A DNA stretch of 64,000 bases from assembly GCA_933228675.1 (NCBI GenBank), contig OW121744.1, positions 92,611,885 through 92,675,884 of the forward strand, read 5' to 3'. The notes below the pieces were generated by a model. The model saw only the letters and a program-made list of their open reading frames with translations, was not told the DNA's origin and made no database searches. Source of the stretch: Stomorhina lunata (taxonomy: Eukaryota > Arthropoda > Insecta > Diptera > Rhiniidae). Positions 27,361 to 36,941 of the stretch are shown in pieces; position 1 is the first letter of the stretch, and each line of letters begins with the position of its first letter. Made by a program: the position numbers and the translations under genes.

Positions 27361-27478
27361 TTCCCATGGCAGTCGGTTCTTCGTACCGGAACGACTCGTA
27401 AATCTTAGGATTCCGACCAAGGACTGCCATTTCTGCGATCTTACCAATAATATCGCAGTTACAACAACAACAACAACA
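27361..27478 (+). mobile_element. Short CAA-tailed retroposon with target duplication
   Basis: About 118 bp ending in (ACA)n is flanked by direct repeats CGGTTGAGCG at 27351-27360 and 27479-27488, as left by target-primed reverse transcription. It is less AT-rich than its surroundings and contains a 9-bp inverted pair ATGGCAGTC/GACTGCCAT. It has no internal polymerase III boxes that I can see, so it is more likely a severely 5'-truncated non-LTR element with a CAA tail than a full SINE. Confidence 0.7.
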
Positions 27479-27617
27479 CGGTTGAGCGATGACCGTCTGT
27501 CTGTCATTCTGCCTGTGTGTCCGTCTGTCTGTCAGTTTGTCTGTTGAAGGAACTATAGGGCCTAAACTTAGCAAAAATATTCTTTATTTCTTTGAAAATT
27601 TTGGCATCGAATATAAC

Positions 27618-27650
27618 CTGTCTGTCTGTCTGTCTGACTTTCTGTCTGTT
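27618..27650. repeat. CTGT microsatellite at the array boundary
   Basis: CTGTCTGTCTGTCTG followed by TTTCTGTCTG lies directly before the first unit of the family III array, inside dispersed-element copy D. Confidence 0.85.
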
Positions 27651-27654
27651 CGGT

Positions 27655-29660
27655 GAGTTCTCTATAGAAAAATGTTTGGTGGGAAGAGTTTTCTATAGAA
27701 AAATGTTCGGTGGGAAGAGTTTTCTATAGAAAAATGTTCGGTGGGAAGAGTTTTCTATAGAAAAATGTTAGGTGGGAAGAGTTTTCTATAGAAAAATGTT
27801 CGGTGGGAAGAGTTTTCTATAGAAAAATGTTAGGTGGGAAGATTTTTCTATAGAAAAATGTTCGGTGGGAAGTGTTTCCTATAATAAAATGTTCGGTGGG
27901 AAGAGTTTTCAATAGAAAAATGTTCGGTGGGAAGAGTTTTCTATAGAAAAATGTTCGGTGGGTAGATTTTTCTATAGAAAAATGTTCGGTGGGAAGAGTT
28001 TTCTATAGAAAAATGTTCGGTGGGAAGAGTTTTCTATAGAAAAATGTTCGGTGGGAAGAGTTTTCTATAGAAAAATGTTCGGTGGGAAGAGTTTTCTATA
28101 GAAAAATGTTCGGAGCGAAGATCTTTCTATAGAAAAATGTTCGGTCGGAAGAGTTTTCTATAGAAAAATGTTCGGTCGGAAGAGTTTTCTATAGAAAAAT
28201 GTTCGGTGGGAAGAGTTTTCTATAGAAAAATGTTCGGTGGGAAGAGTTTTCTATAGAAAAATGCTCGGTGGGAAGAGTTTTCTATAGAAAAATGTTAGGT
28301 GGGAAGAGTTTTCTATAGAAAAATGTTCGGTGGGAAGAGTTTCCTATAAAAAAATGTTCGGTGGGAAGAGTTTTCTATAGAAAAATGTTCGGTGGGAAGA
28401 GTTTTCTATAGAAAAATGTTCGGTGGGAAGAGTTTTCTGTGAAAAAATGTTCGTTGGCAAGAGTTTTCTATAGAAAAATTTTCGTTGGGAAGAGTTTTCT
28501 ATAGAAAAACTTTCGTTGGGGAGAGTTTTCTATAGAAAAATTTTCGTTGAGAAGAGTTTTCTATAGAAAAATTTTCGTTGGGAAGAGTTTTCTATAGAAA
28601 AATGTTCGGTGGGAAGAGTTTTCTATAGAAAAATGTTAGGTGGGAAGAGTTTTCTATAGAAAAATGTTCGGTGGGAAGAGTTTCCTATAAAAAAATGTTC
28701 GGTGGGAAGAGTTTTCTATAGAAAAATGTTCGGTGGGAAGAGTTTTCTATAGAAAAATGTTCGGTGGGAAGAGTTTTCTGTGAAAAAATGTTCGTTGGCA
28801 AGAGTTTTCTATAGAAAAAGTTTCGTTTGGAAGAGTTTTCTATAAAAAAATTTTCGTTGGGAAGAGTTTTCTATAGAAAAATTTTCGTTGGGAAGAGTTT
28901 TCTATAGAAAAATTTTCGTTGGGAAGAGTTTTCTATAGAAAAATTTTCGTTGGGAAGAGTTTTTTATAGAAAAATTTTCGTTGGGAAGAGTTTTCTATAG
29001 AAAAATTTTCATTGGGAAGAGTTTTCTATAGAAAAATTTTCGTTGGGAAGTGTTTTCTATAGAAATGTGTTCATTGGCAAGTGTTTTCTATAGAAAAATG
29101 TTCGTTGGGAAGTGTTTTCTATAGAAAAATGTTCGTTGGGAAGTGTTTTCTATAGAAAAATGTTGGTTGGGAAGTGTTTTCTATAGAACAATTTTCGATA
29201 AGAAGAGTTTTCTATAGAAAAATGTTCGTTGGAAAGAGTTTTCTATAGAAAAATTTTCGTTGGGAAGAGTTTTCTATAGAAAAATTTTCGTTGGGAAGAG
29301 TTTTCTATAGAAAAATTTTCGTTGGGAAGAGTTTTCTATAGAAAAATTTTCGTTGGGAAGAGTTTTCTATAGAAAAATTTTCGTTGGGAATAGTTTTCTA
29401 TAGAAAAATATTAGTTGGAAAGAGTTTTCTTTAGAAAAATGTTTATCGGAAAGAGTTTTCTAAAGAAAATGTTATTAGAGAAGAGTTTTCAATAGAAAAT
29501 TGTTCATTTTGAAGAGTTTTTTTAGACAAAAAATTTTTTTGAAAAAAGTTTTTTGGACAAAAATTTGCATTGGAAAAAGTTTTCCATGGAAAAATTTTAT
29601 TTCTATAGAAAATTGTTAGATTAGAAGAGTTTTCTATAATGAATTTTCGAGGGAAATATT
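27655..29660. repeat. 31-bp tandem array, family III (TTCGGTGGGAAGAG type)
   Basis: About 64 units of GTTTTCTATAGAAAAATG followed by TTCGGTGGGAAGA, period 31 (TCTATAG at 27661 and 27692). From about 28450 a TTTTCGTTGGGAAGAG subtype takes over, and units decay after 29400. The TTTTCTATAGAAAA palindrome is shared with family I, while the GGTGGGAAGAG half is unique to this array and makes it the most GC-rich of the set. Confidence 0.96.
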
Positions 29661-30420
29661 TTTTTTTATAAATAAAACATAAATGACAAGGTATGATGAC
29701 AAAATTTAGTATAGAGAAGTTTTACATAGGACTGGCAGCGTATAAAATTTCATCGAAATCGGTTCACATTTAACCATAGCTCCCAGACAAAAAACTTACG
29801 GAAATAGCCTAAATTCCACCTAAAATACACTTAAATGCCAATAAATTATAAAATGTAATAGCTTGGGCCACTAAATTTAGCACAGGGAGTCTTATGTCAA
29901 TCCCAACCAGTGCGCAAAATTTTGTTGTAATCGCTAACCATTTGACCATATCTTCCAGATAAAAAACTTACGGAAACACAAAAATACAAAGAAAAGGGTT
30001 TTTATAGAAGCGCAATAACGCCCTAACGAAAAGAGATAGGCTGACAAAATTTTACAAAAGTATTTTCGATATCTGGAAAAAGTTGGACGGAATCGATTCA
30101 CATTTAGTTAGAGCTCCCATATAACCCCGATCCGGGAAATACTTTAATGCTGATAAATTGAATACAATTGTAATACCTATGACGACTAAATTTAGAATAG
30201 AAAAGTTTTATGCAACTATTGGCCATAATGAAATTTTATAGGAATCGATCCATATTTGATATAAAAACCACCCAGAAACAAACTCCAGTTAAAAGCTTTT
30301 ATTTTATAAGCTATGATAGTCTTGGCCAATAAATAAGCTTTTTATAAATACCAGCCAGTGAATAAAATTTTGTAACAATCGGTCATCATCTCGTTATAGT
30401 TCTCATATATGTATATCTGT

Positions 30421-30822
30421 GGCTTGGTGCTTAAAGAGTTAATGCCAATTTTTGGTTGTTTTGAGTAAGTCGTTGCATTAGGGTCCTCATTTTACTCTTT
30501 TTTATTTGGGTCCAATAGCCAATCTTTAGTTCATCCCGGAACAGCTGCATAAGAAATTTTAAGGGCCAATGTCACTCTGAACTCAACTACAATTGTTAGT
30601 GCTAAAAGGGCCAAAGTCGACATTTTTCACTATTTTTTTATACCAATTTTATACTATAGTATGGGATGTACAGAGATATTATATTACTTTACAATGACTA
30701 CAACAATTCTTTTCGAATTACTTAAGAGTTATTAAGGTAAGTAAATATTTGAAATTCAGATGGTAATTTCATCGTAATTGTTCAGGTTCAAATCCTACAA
30801 TGACCAGAAACATTTTTTTCAT
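30421..30822. other. Spacer between two dispersed-element copies
   Basis: Non-coding and slightly less AT-rich. It contains GGTTCAAATCC near 30785, which fits a polymerase III B box, but no matching A box or cloverleaf, so no RNA gene is called. Confidence 0.5.
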
Positions 30823-31857
30823 TTTTTATATATATAAGTTTGTGCTGATGTATGTAACGCATGGAAATATTTGTCTTAGACCCACTTTTTAGTATACCAA
30901 TAGGCTTAGAATCACTTTCTGAGTCGATTTAGCGATGTCCGCCCGTCCGTCCGTCTGGCTGGCTGGACCCCCATGTAAACCTTGTAATCAAACTACAGGT
31001 CGCAATTCTAAAGATAATTTGATGAAATTTGGCACTGATCATTTTTTTGATATTGGGACTATGGGTATTGAAATTGGTCAAAATCGGTCTATTATTTATG
31101 GTACCTCCCATAGGTCCCACTTCCCGGAATTGATATATTGGCAACAAATATCAATTTTTTTTTTCATGAAATTTAAAATAAATACTGCTTATGTAAACTA
31201 AAATCACTGCACCAAATTTCGTTTAAATCGGTCCACATTTGACCATAGCTCCCTTACAAACTTTTCTTTAAAAATGCACTAAATGAGACAAAAATCACTA
31301 AAACGCTCGTAAATCTGAAGATAATGGGAATTTTAAGTTTATTTTTTGCATACATAATTTTTTCGCCGTGGTATAGCAGGTAAGTTATCCGCCTAGTATA
31401 CCAGAGGCCCAAGTTCGATCCCTGGCCAGAGTCACATGAAAAAATAATTTTTCAAAAAAAGCGGCGGCTCACCTCATAACTCAGCTAGCCACTGGTTATT
31501 GAGCATTAGGCCGTTCGGAGCCGGCGTTAAAACGTAGGTCCCTTTCAATGAGTCTAAAAATAGAATCGTATGCAGCTCATTGTCTGAGAGAAGTACCCCT
31601 TGTTCCAATTGGAATGTTATCGGGGAATTATATATATATATATAATTTTTTCGAGATAATCGGTCCACATTTGACCCTAACTCTCATATAAGTCCAAATG
31701 TCGGAAGCAGCTTAAATATATACGTTTTGAGAAAATGTTTGTATGATGGCAAAATTTTGCAAATATTTGTCTTTATACAGGAAAAATAACACCTTTGACC
31801 TTAGTGGTGAAGGGTATCGTATGGTCGTTCTTGACCGACTATAGCACTTTCTTACTT
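30823..31857 (+). mobile_element. Dispersed Helitron/Helentron-like element, copy A, split by a SINE
   Basis: Aligns along its length with the copy at 51216-51969: TAAGTTTGTGCTGATGTATG, AATCACTTTCTGAGTCGATT, the GTCCGTCC run, AAATCGGTCCACATTTGACC and the end ACTTTCTTACTT. The 5' terminal palindromic part (CCCTTCACC to AAGGGTAT) is missing here. A 276-bp SINE interrupts it at 31366. Hairpin GTCG/CGAC lies at 31824-31839, near the 3' end. It encodes nothing: a frame at 30935-31201 is accidental. Confidence 0.8.
31366..31641 (+). mobile_element. tRNA-derived SINE with 12-bp target duplication
   Basis: The head has polymerase III promoter boxes: an A-box-like TGGTATAGCAGG at 31369-31380 and a B box AGTTCGATCCC at 31412-31422, in a tRNA-like context. 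The body (31440-31625) is unrelated to tRNA and clearly more GC-rich than its surroundings (GCGGCGGCTCACC, GGCCGTTCGGAGCCGGC). The tail is a TA repeat. Direct repeats ATAATTTTTTCG flank it at 31354-31365 and 31642-31653. Comparison with the uninterrupted copy at 51216-51969 confirms the insertion, because the host repeat resumes afterwards at AGATAATCGGTCCACATTTG. It encodes no protein and would rely on a LINE for movement. Confidence 0.85.
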
Positions 31858-32804
31858 ATTTTTATTAAATAGGTTTTTTTTTAAGACTTCTTAGCTTCAA
31901 AAAATTTAAATACTACTGTTCTTTTAAGCAAACATGATCAAAAGAAAGAGTTTAAGATTTTCTTATGTAGGATGGTCTCATATCCTTGTATTAATTTCAT
32001 TACAAATTTTCTTCCTAAAAGAGAAGTTACTCTAAAATATCTAATAGCAGACAGAATATTTAATTTAAGCTGAATGTCTAAAGTATCTGCTACTACTTAA
32101 TATTTCACAATTTGCTAATATTTTTCCATTAAACTTTCACAAACTTTGAGTCCACTTCATAAACCAATATTGTCTTAAGCTTTTGCTGTTATACCAACTT
32201 TATACTGCCATAAACCAACATTTCCATTAACAAATACCAATAAACTATTTGCCAGAGTCCTCAATGGTACTAGTATACGTATTCACCAATTTATATGTAT
32301 ATAACAAGCAGATATCGTTGTGGGTGTGTGATTGGAGAACCTATTTTGAAATTTATGCTTTTCTATTGCTTGTTGTCCTTTTATAGCAATTTTTCCTAAT
32401 ATTATTTCTATTTTTTCTATCTTTGAAATCTTTATTTTGTTTTTGTTTTTATTTGAACGTCTTAAGCGGAAATCAAATCCTTGTCGTTTGATTTGGGACT
32501 AGGAAACTGCATAAAAAAACCAGCCATAACAGAAAAAAATATATAAAAAGAAGCTTTAAAGCAAAAATTTTACAATTTCCGTTTTATAATCATAAAAAAT
32601 TAAAGAAACAAATATGCAAACAACAAATCTAGAAGCCAGATGAAAGGACATTTTTCTTAATACAAATAGCCAAGAAATTTTTTTCTCCGAATTTAAGACA
32701 TTTATATTAAAAAGTGGTTTTTCTCTATTAATTTTGTGAATACCACGAAAAATATATTTTTCCTTAGAAAATGTTTATTCTGCTTAAGCTTTTGACAGCT
32801 GACA
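31858..32804. other. AT-rich spacer left of the Transib element
   Basis: No gene seen. The last five bases (TGACA, 32800-32804) are one copy of the Transib target duplication. Confidence 0.6.
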
Positions 32805-34222
32805 CACAGTGGTTTACGGACGCTTTTTTTTTGGAAATAATTCTTTAACTTTTGAACGACTGGAGATATTTGAATGAAATTTGACATGGTGATAGTCAAG
32901 GAGTATTCGAGTTGGTTTTTAAAAGCACTGGTCCATGAGGGGTCGGGAGAGTGATTGATGGACCTTCAAAGTTGGTCACCTCGGGTGTTCGACTTTTTTA
33001 AAAATTCGCCAAAAATCCATTTATGTATGGATTGAAAAGAAATTTTAAACTTAAGTTGTCCTTGAGAAGATCTACAAAAAATACGCTTAAATGTGTAGGT
33101 TATCTCCTTTGGATTTCGAGATATTTGGGTAAAAAGGAATTTTTAGGTTGATTTTTTACCTCTTTTTTTAAGCTTTTTTTGATCTGGTGGACGCATCTGA
33201 GGACCAAAAATTTTTTAAGAATATTCTTTAAATTTGTAATAAAATTCTGAATAATTTTTGTGCAAGTTAGTTATAGAAATCTTCTTTTGTTCAAAAGTTA
33301 AAAATATTCAAAGTTGAAACTTACAAAAAATTTCGCTTTTTTTTTAGTTTTTCCCCAAAAGATAGCTATATTTTTTCACTAATAAAAAAATATTTTCTTA
33401 AGAAACATAAAAAGATTTTTAAAGTTTTTAAAAGAAAACATAATGAGAATGCGTATAAAACAAATTTCTTGCTAATTGGACTTTTGGTCCTCGCACATGT
33501 CCTCTCCAAAAAATGGCAATTTGTAAAAAAAAAATTAGTTTAAACAAAAATTTCTCAAAAGGCAAAGCACCGATTTGAAAAAAATTATAATGTTCATATT
33601 TTCCAATATATCTGTTATTGATTAGAAAAGTTTTTTCTGAAACGCGCTGCAAATAGAGACAGTGTTGCCATATTTGTAAAAAAACTCATTTTTTGAAACA
33701 CCTTTTTCCCCAGTTGGGAATTGGGGAATTTTTAAGTTAAAATTGGGAATTTTTTTTAGTCTATTGCTTTTACATCTTATTGGTCTACATTACTACAAAA
33801 TTTCATTGTAATATCTTTATCCATGTCATTTCCACAGAATATCAAAGATTAAAAATATTTTCCTTAAAAAAGCAGAAAAACAATTTTTTTTTGTTTTACG
33901 ATACAAAGTGTAAAAAAAGTAACGCACTTAAAAAAAACTTTTACTTAGTGCTAATCTCCTAGTCTTTCCCGATCTAATGATACTAAACATGTATATAAAG
34001 CATTAATACCGAGTCTTAAAAAACTCTGAAAAGTTTGGCCCCCGTAGCATTTTTACACTGTTTATTTAAATATAAGTGATGAATTTGTGCATATAAAGTT
34101 AATTATCATACTCAAATATTTCACTATTTTTAAGATGACAATGATCCTTCGCTAATAAACAAATATTTTCTTCAAAAAGATATAAATAGTTTTTTATTTT
34201 TTTAAAGAAAACATTATAAGAA
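32805..34222. repeat. Transib left inverted repeat arm
   Basis: About 1.4 kb, matching the right arm in inverse orientation. The outer part differs by a T-run length (9 versus 8) and four substitutions in about 300 bp. The inner end (34120-34222) is more diverged and has a gap of about 25 bases relative to the other arm. No 12/23-spaced nonamer resembling ACAAAAACC is clear behind the heptamer. Identical short frames occur in both arms only because of the inverted duplication. Confidence 0.9.
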
Positions 34223-34701
34223 TGACTTAAAAAAATTTTATTCGATTTTGCCTTTTGTTCCAAGCTAAAAAATAAAATTTTAGTAAAAGATTCTAAATAA
34301 GTAAGTACGAGTAAGGCACCGATTTTGATAACAGTGTAAAGGTAATATATCCATAATTTGTAGCAAAAGTTTAATTAGAAGAGTACTTTTATAGTAACAG
34401 TGTGACAATTTATTTAAAATAAGATTTAAAGGCATTTTTCCGGTATTTAAAATTGGTGTATTTGAAAAAATTGCAAAATTATGTTAAGGTTATAAAATGT
34501 TTTTTAATGTGAAAGTTAATGCAATAGGTAAAAATTGTTACAACTTGGGTTTTTCATAATGGTCAGAAAGGATATGGTTACTCACCTCCATACAGGTAGG
34601 TTTTACGAGACGCACATATTGGTTGAGTTATATATGCACCTATTTTTAGAGGTAAAAAATACATTAATTCATTGATTTCTTTATTATTCTTTGGATACAG
34701 G

Positions 34702-34711
34702 TATATATAAA
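34702..34711 (+). promoter_or_regulatory. Candidate TATA box for the transposase gene
   Basis: TATATATAAA lies about 70 bases before the start codon, just inside the left arm. In DNA this AT-rich such a match is weak evidence. Confidence 0.25.
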
Positions 34712-34776
34712 AAATGTTTTTTTTTAATATAAAAAAGAAAGTTTTAAATGTAACTGCTATTAACAGTTAAAACATC

Positions 34777-36813
34777 ATGGCTATAACATTGGAATTTAAA
34801 GTGTTGTGCGATATTCTTTTTGAACAACCAAGCAGTTCGAGAGCAGAAAAAATTAAAATATTCATGCGATATGCTAAAAGTCAAACTAACTCCATGATTC
34901 TCAATAGTGAGGAAGACAAAGTCGTAAAATTTGTAAAGTTATTTGAACTTAAAATTAAGTCGGTTAATTACTGTTTGAAAAGATTTGAATCTAAATTTAA
35001 AGACTGGCTGAAGGACTCAATTGAGCTTAAAACTTCTGGTGCTGGAGCCCCTCTAAAAAACTATGATGATCTCGGAGAAAGATCTAAAAAGATGCGATTA
35101 TCCGAAGTTCTTTCTACTCATTCGGATACTGAAATCAAAGATTCCTTTAAGGAAGTGCTCAAACGAAATAATCAACCAGCTGAAGCTAAACAAATAGCAG
35201 ATATTCTCCCAGAGGCTTCTCCTAAACGTCTTAAGCGAATTATTAAGAGTATACCAACTCCTTCTTCTCAATCAGAATTTTCGGAGGAAGAAGCACTTGC
35301 TCTTATGCTCGAGTTGAAATTGAGTAAAAATAAATATATTAAACTCTGTAAGGCATTACGAGACAAAGGACACTCAATTTTACCAGGATATAATGCGTTA
35401 TTAAAAACCAAAAAAAACTTAATACCAACAAACGTGATAGGAGACGAAAGTGCATCTGTGGATTTATCAAAATTATTGGAAAATACGGCATCAAGGCTGA
35501 TATCTACTACATTGTCTGAAGAAGAAGCCAAGAAACTTGACAACAAGGACTTAACTTTAATATGTAAATGGGGATGTGACGGTTTATCTGGATTACCGGA
35601 ATACAAACAATCAACATCTCATCAGAACACAAATGACTACAGAAGCGTTTTTATGGCATCCCTAGTACCACTAAGATTAAGAAAGAATCGTTCTGAACCA
35701 TCCACATCAAAAGAGCGTACTGAATATGTGTGGGTTAACACATCTCCAGGATCAAAGGCATTTTGCAGACCGATCAGATTCGAATATTTAAAAGAAAATG
35801 CAGCAAGCACAAAAAATTGGGTTGATGATATCAAATATTCAATAGACAATTTGAGTCCAGTCTGCATAGACATACATGGATATTTGATTAATGTAAATTT
35901 TGAGCTTCAATTGACAATGATAGATGGAAAAGTAAGCAACGCTATAACGGAAACCCATTCAACTTGGAAATGCTCATTATGCGGAAAGAAGAAATCGGAA
36001 TTTCTACAAACTTCAGAAGATGCATCAGCTAGTACTGCAATTAATCAAGAGGTTCTGGAATTTGGTATATCGCCCCTACATGCACGTATCCGATTTTTAG
36101 AATTTATGCTACATATAGCATATGATCTGAAATATAGGAATATACCTGATAATCAGCTAAAATCCGTGAGAAATAATAAGGAACTGATTGAAATGAGATC
36201 CAGTGAAAAAAAAAGGATTCAGGAAGAATTCAAAACTATGACGGGTCTAAACATAGACAAACCACTTGTAGGATATGGCAGTACAAACGATGGTAATACG
36301 GCCAGGCGATTCTTTGAAAATTATGAAACAACTTCAAAGATTACTGGAATTGATGAGGAAGTTCTTCGTAAATGTTACGTAATATTATCGGCAATAAATA
36401 GCAAATATCAAATAAATGCTGAAAAATTTCATTGCTATGCCCTCAACGCGTTAACTCGTATACGACATTTGTATCACTGGAAAGAAATTACACCAACAGT
36501 TCATAAAGTCCTTCAACATGGTCGTGAAATAATTGAATCAAATCTTCTCCCACTTGGTGAACTGACAGAAGAGGCCCAGGAAGCGCGGAATTCAGATTTC
36601 AAGTATATCCAACTATTTAATACCAGAAAATGCTCAAGAAAATCGCAAAATCAGGATCTAATAAATTATCTCTTGTTGTCTTCTGATCCTGCTCTATCAA
36701 CGATAAGAAAGAAATGGTGGAGCAGTTATACAAAATCTTCTGAAAACGAACACCTGGAAGAGGTTCTTGATATAATAGATTGTACTGATTATTTTACTGA
36801 AAATAAAAATTAA
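34777..36813 (+). CDS. Transib transposase (RAG1-like DDE recombinase), 678 residues
   Basis: Predicted to cut and rejoin DNA at the element's CACAGTG ends by a hairpin-type cut-and-paste reaction in the nucleus. The family gave rise to the RAG1 recombinase core. Visible hallmarks are Asp268 in KWGCDGLSG, Asp383 in TMIDGKVSNA and Glu602 in EEAQEARN, which fit RAG1 D600, D708 and E962. A zinc-type pair Cys399/Cys402 (WKCSLCG) and His576/His581 (HKVLQHG) fits the RAG1 CxxC and HxxxxH ligands. The signatures GSTNDGNTARRFF (501-513), ITGIDEE (522-528) and LLLSSDPALS (632-641) are also typical. An in-frame TAA nine bases upstream makes this ATG the first possible start. Length suits the family. 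There is no frameshift or premature stop. The N-terminal 160 residues are basic and show no clear domain. Confidence 0.93.
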   Translation: MAITLEFKVLCDILFEQPSSSRAEKIKIFMRYAKSQTNSMILNSEEDKVVKFVKLFELKIKSVNYCLKRFESKFKDWLKDSIELKTSGAGAPLKNYDDLGERSKKMRLSEVLSTHSDTEIKDSFKEVLKRNNQPAEAKQIADILPEASPKRLKRIIKSIPTPSSQSEFSEEEALALMLELKLSKNKYIKLCKALRDKGHSILPGYNALLKTKKNLIPTNVIGDESASVDLSKLLENTASRLISTTLSEEEAKKLDNKDLTLICKWGCDGLSGLPEYKQSTSHQNTNDYRSVFMASLVPLRLRKNRSEPSTSKERTEYVWVNTSPGSKAFCRPIRFEYLKENAASTKNWVDDIKYSIDNLSPVCIDIHGYLINVNFELQLTMIDGKVSNAITETHSTWKCSLCGKKKSEFLQTSEDASASTAINQEVLEFGISPLHARIRFLEFMLHIAYDLKYRNIPDNQLKSVRNNKELIEMRSSEKKRIQEEFKTMTGLNIDKPLVGYGSTNDGNTARRFFENYETTSKITGIDEEVLRKCYVILSAINSKYQINAEKFHCYALNALTRIRHLYHWKEITPTVHKVLQHGREIIESNLLPLGELTEEAQEARNSDFKYIQLFNTRKCSRKSQNQDLINYLLLSSDPALSTIRKKWWSSYTKSSENEHLEEVLDIIDCTDYFTENKN

Positions 36814-36841
36814 GTAAATAACTACTTTTATATAAATATGT

Positions 36842-36887
36842 AATAAAAACTGTAAGTTTAAACTTTAACTACAAATACTTCAATAAA
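36842..36887 (+). promoter_or_regulatory. Candidate polyadenylation signals of the transposase gene
   Basis: AATAAA occurs at 36842-36847 and 36882-36887, 29 and 69 bases after the stop codon and before the right inverted arm. The position is right for a 3' end inside the element, but AATAAA is common in such AT-rich DNA. Confidence 0.35.
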
Positions 36888-36941
36888 ATGTATTTCACCT
36901 TTTAATATAAGTACAAATTATTTACATTTTGATATTTCATA

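Larger units (their letters stand above)
27262..30420 (+). mobile_element. Dispersed Helitron/Helentron-like element, copy D, carrying a 31-bp array
   Basis: The 5' end has the pattern seen in the copy at 51216: ATACC, a TCATCAACA-like stretch, then GGGGGTATATTAAG and CATTCCGTTTGTAAC. CTGTCTGTC-rich DNA follows, then the family III array, then sequence typical of this repeat class (AAATTTCATCGAAATCGG, CATAGCTCCCAGAC, repeated in diverged form at 29690-30420). The array thus sits between the 5' and 3' halves of the element. The precise 3' end is not recognisable. It is non-coding, so any movement would depend on proteins from elsewhere. The class assignment is inference. Confidence 0.6.

Noticed and set aside
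30760..30810. Possible tRNA gene or second SINE at GGTTCAAATCC
   Set aside because: Only a B-box-like word is present. I cannot form an A box with correct spacing or acceptor and anticodon stems.
30929..31201. Overlapping frames on both strands with Pro/Ser-rich ends
   Set aside because: They lie within the non-coding dispersed element copy A, where the GTCCGTCC run gives the apparent bias.
31474..31668. Minus-strand 64-codon frame
   Set aside because: Lies almost wholly inside the SINE body and its TA tail.
33428..33962. Short frames also found on the other strand at 37177-37775
   Set aside because: They match only because they lie in the two Transib inverted arms. There is no sign of selection on a protein.
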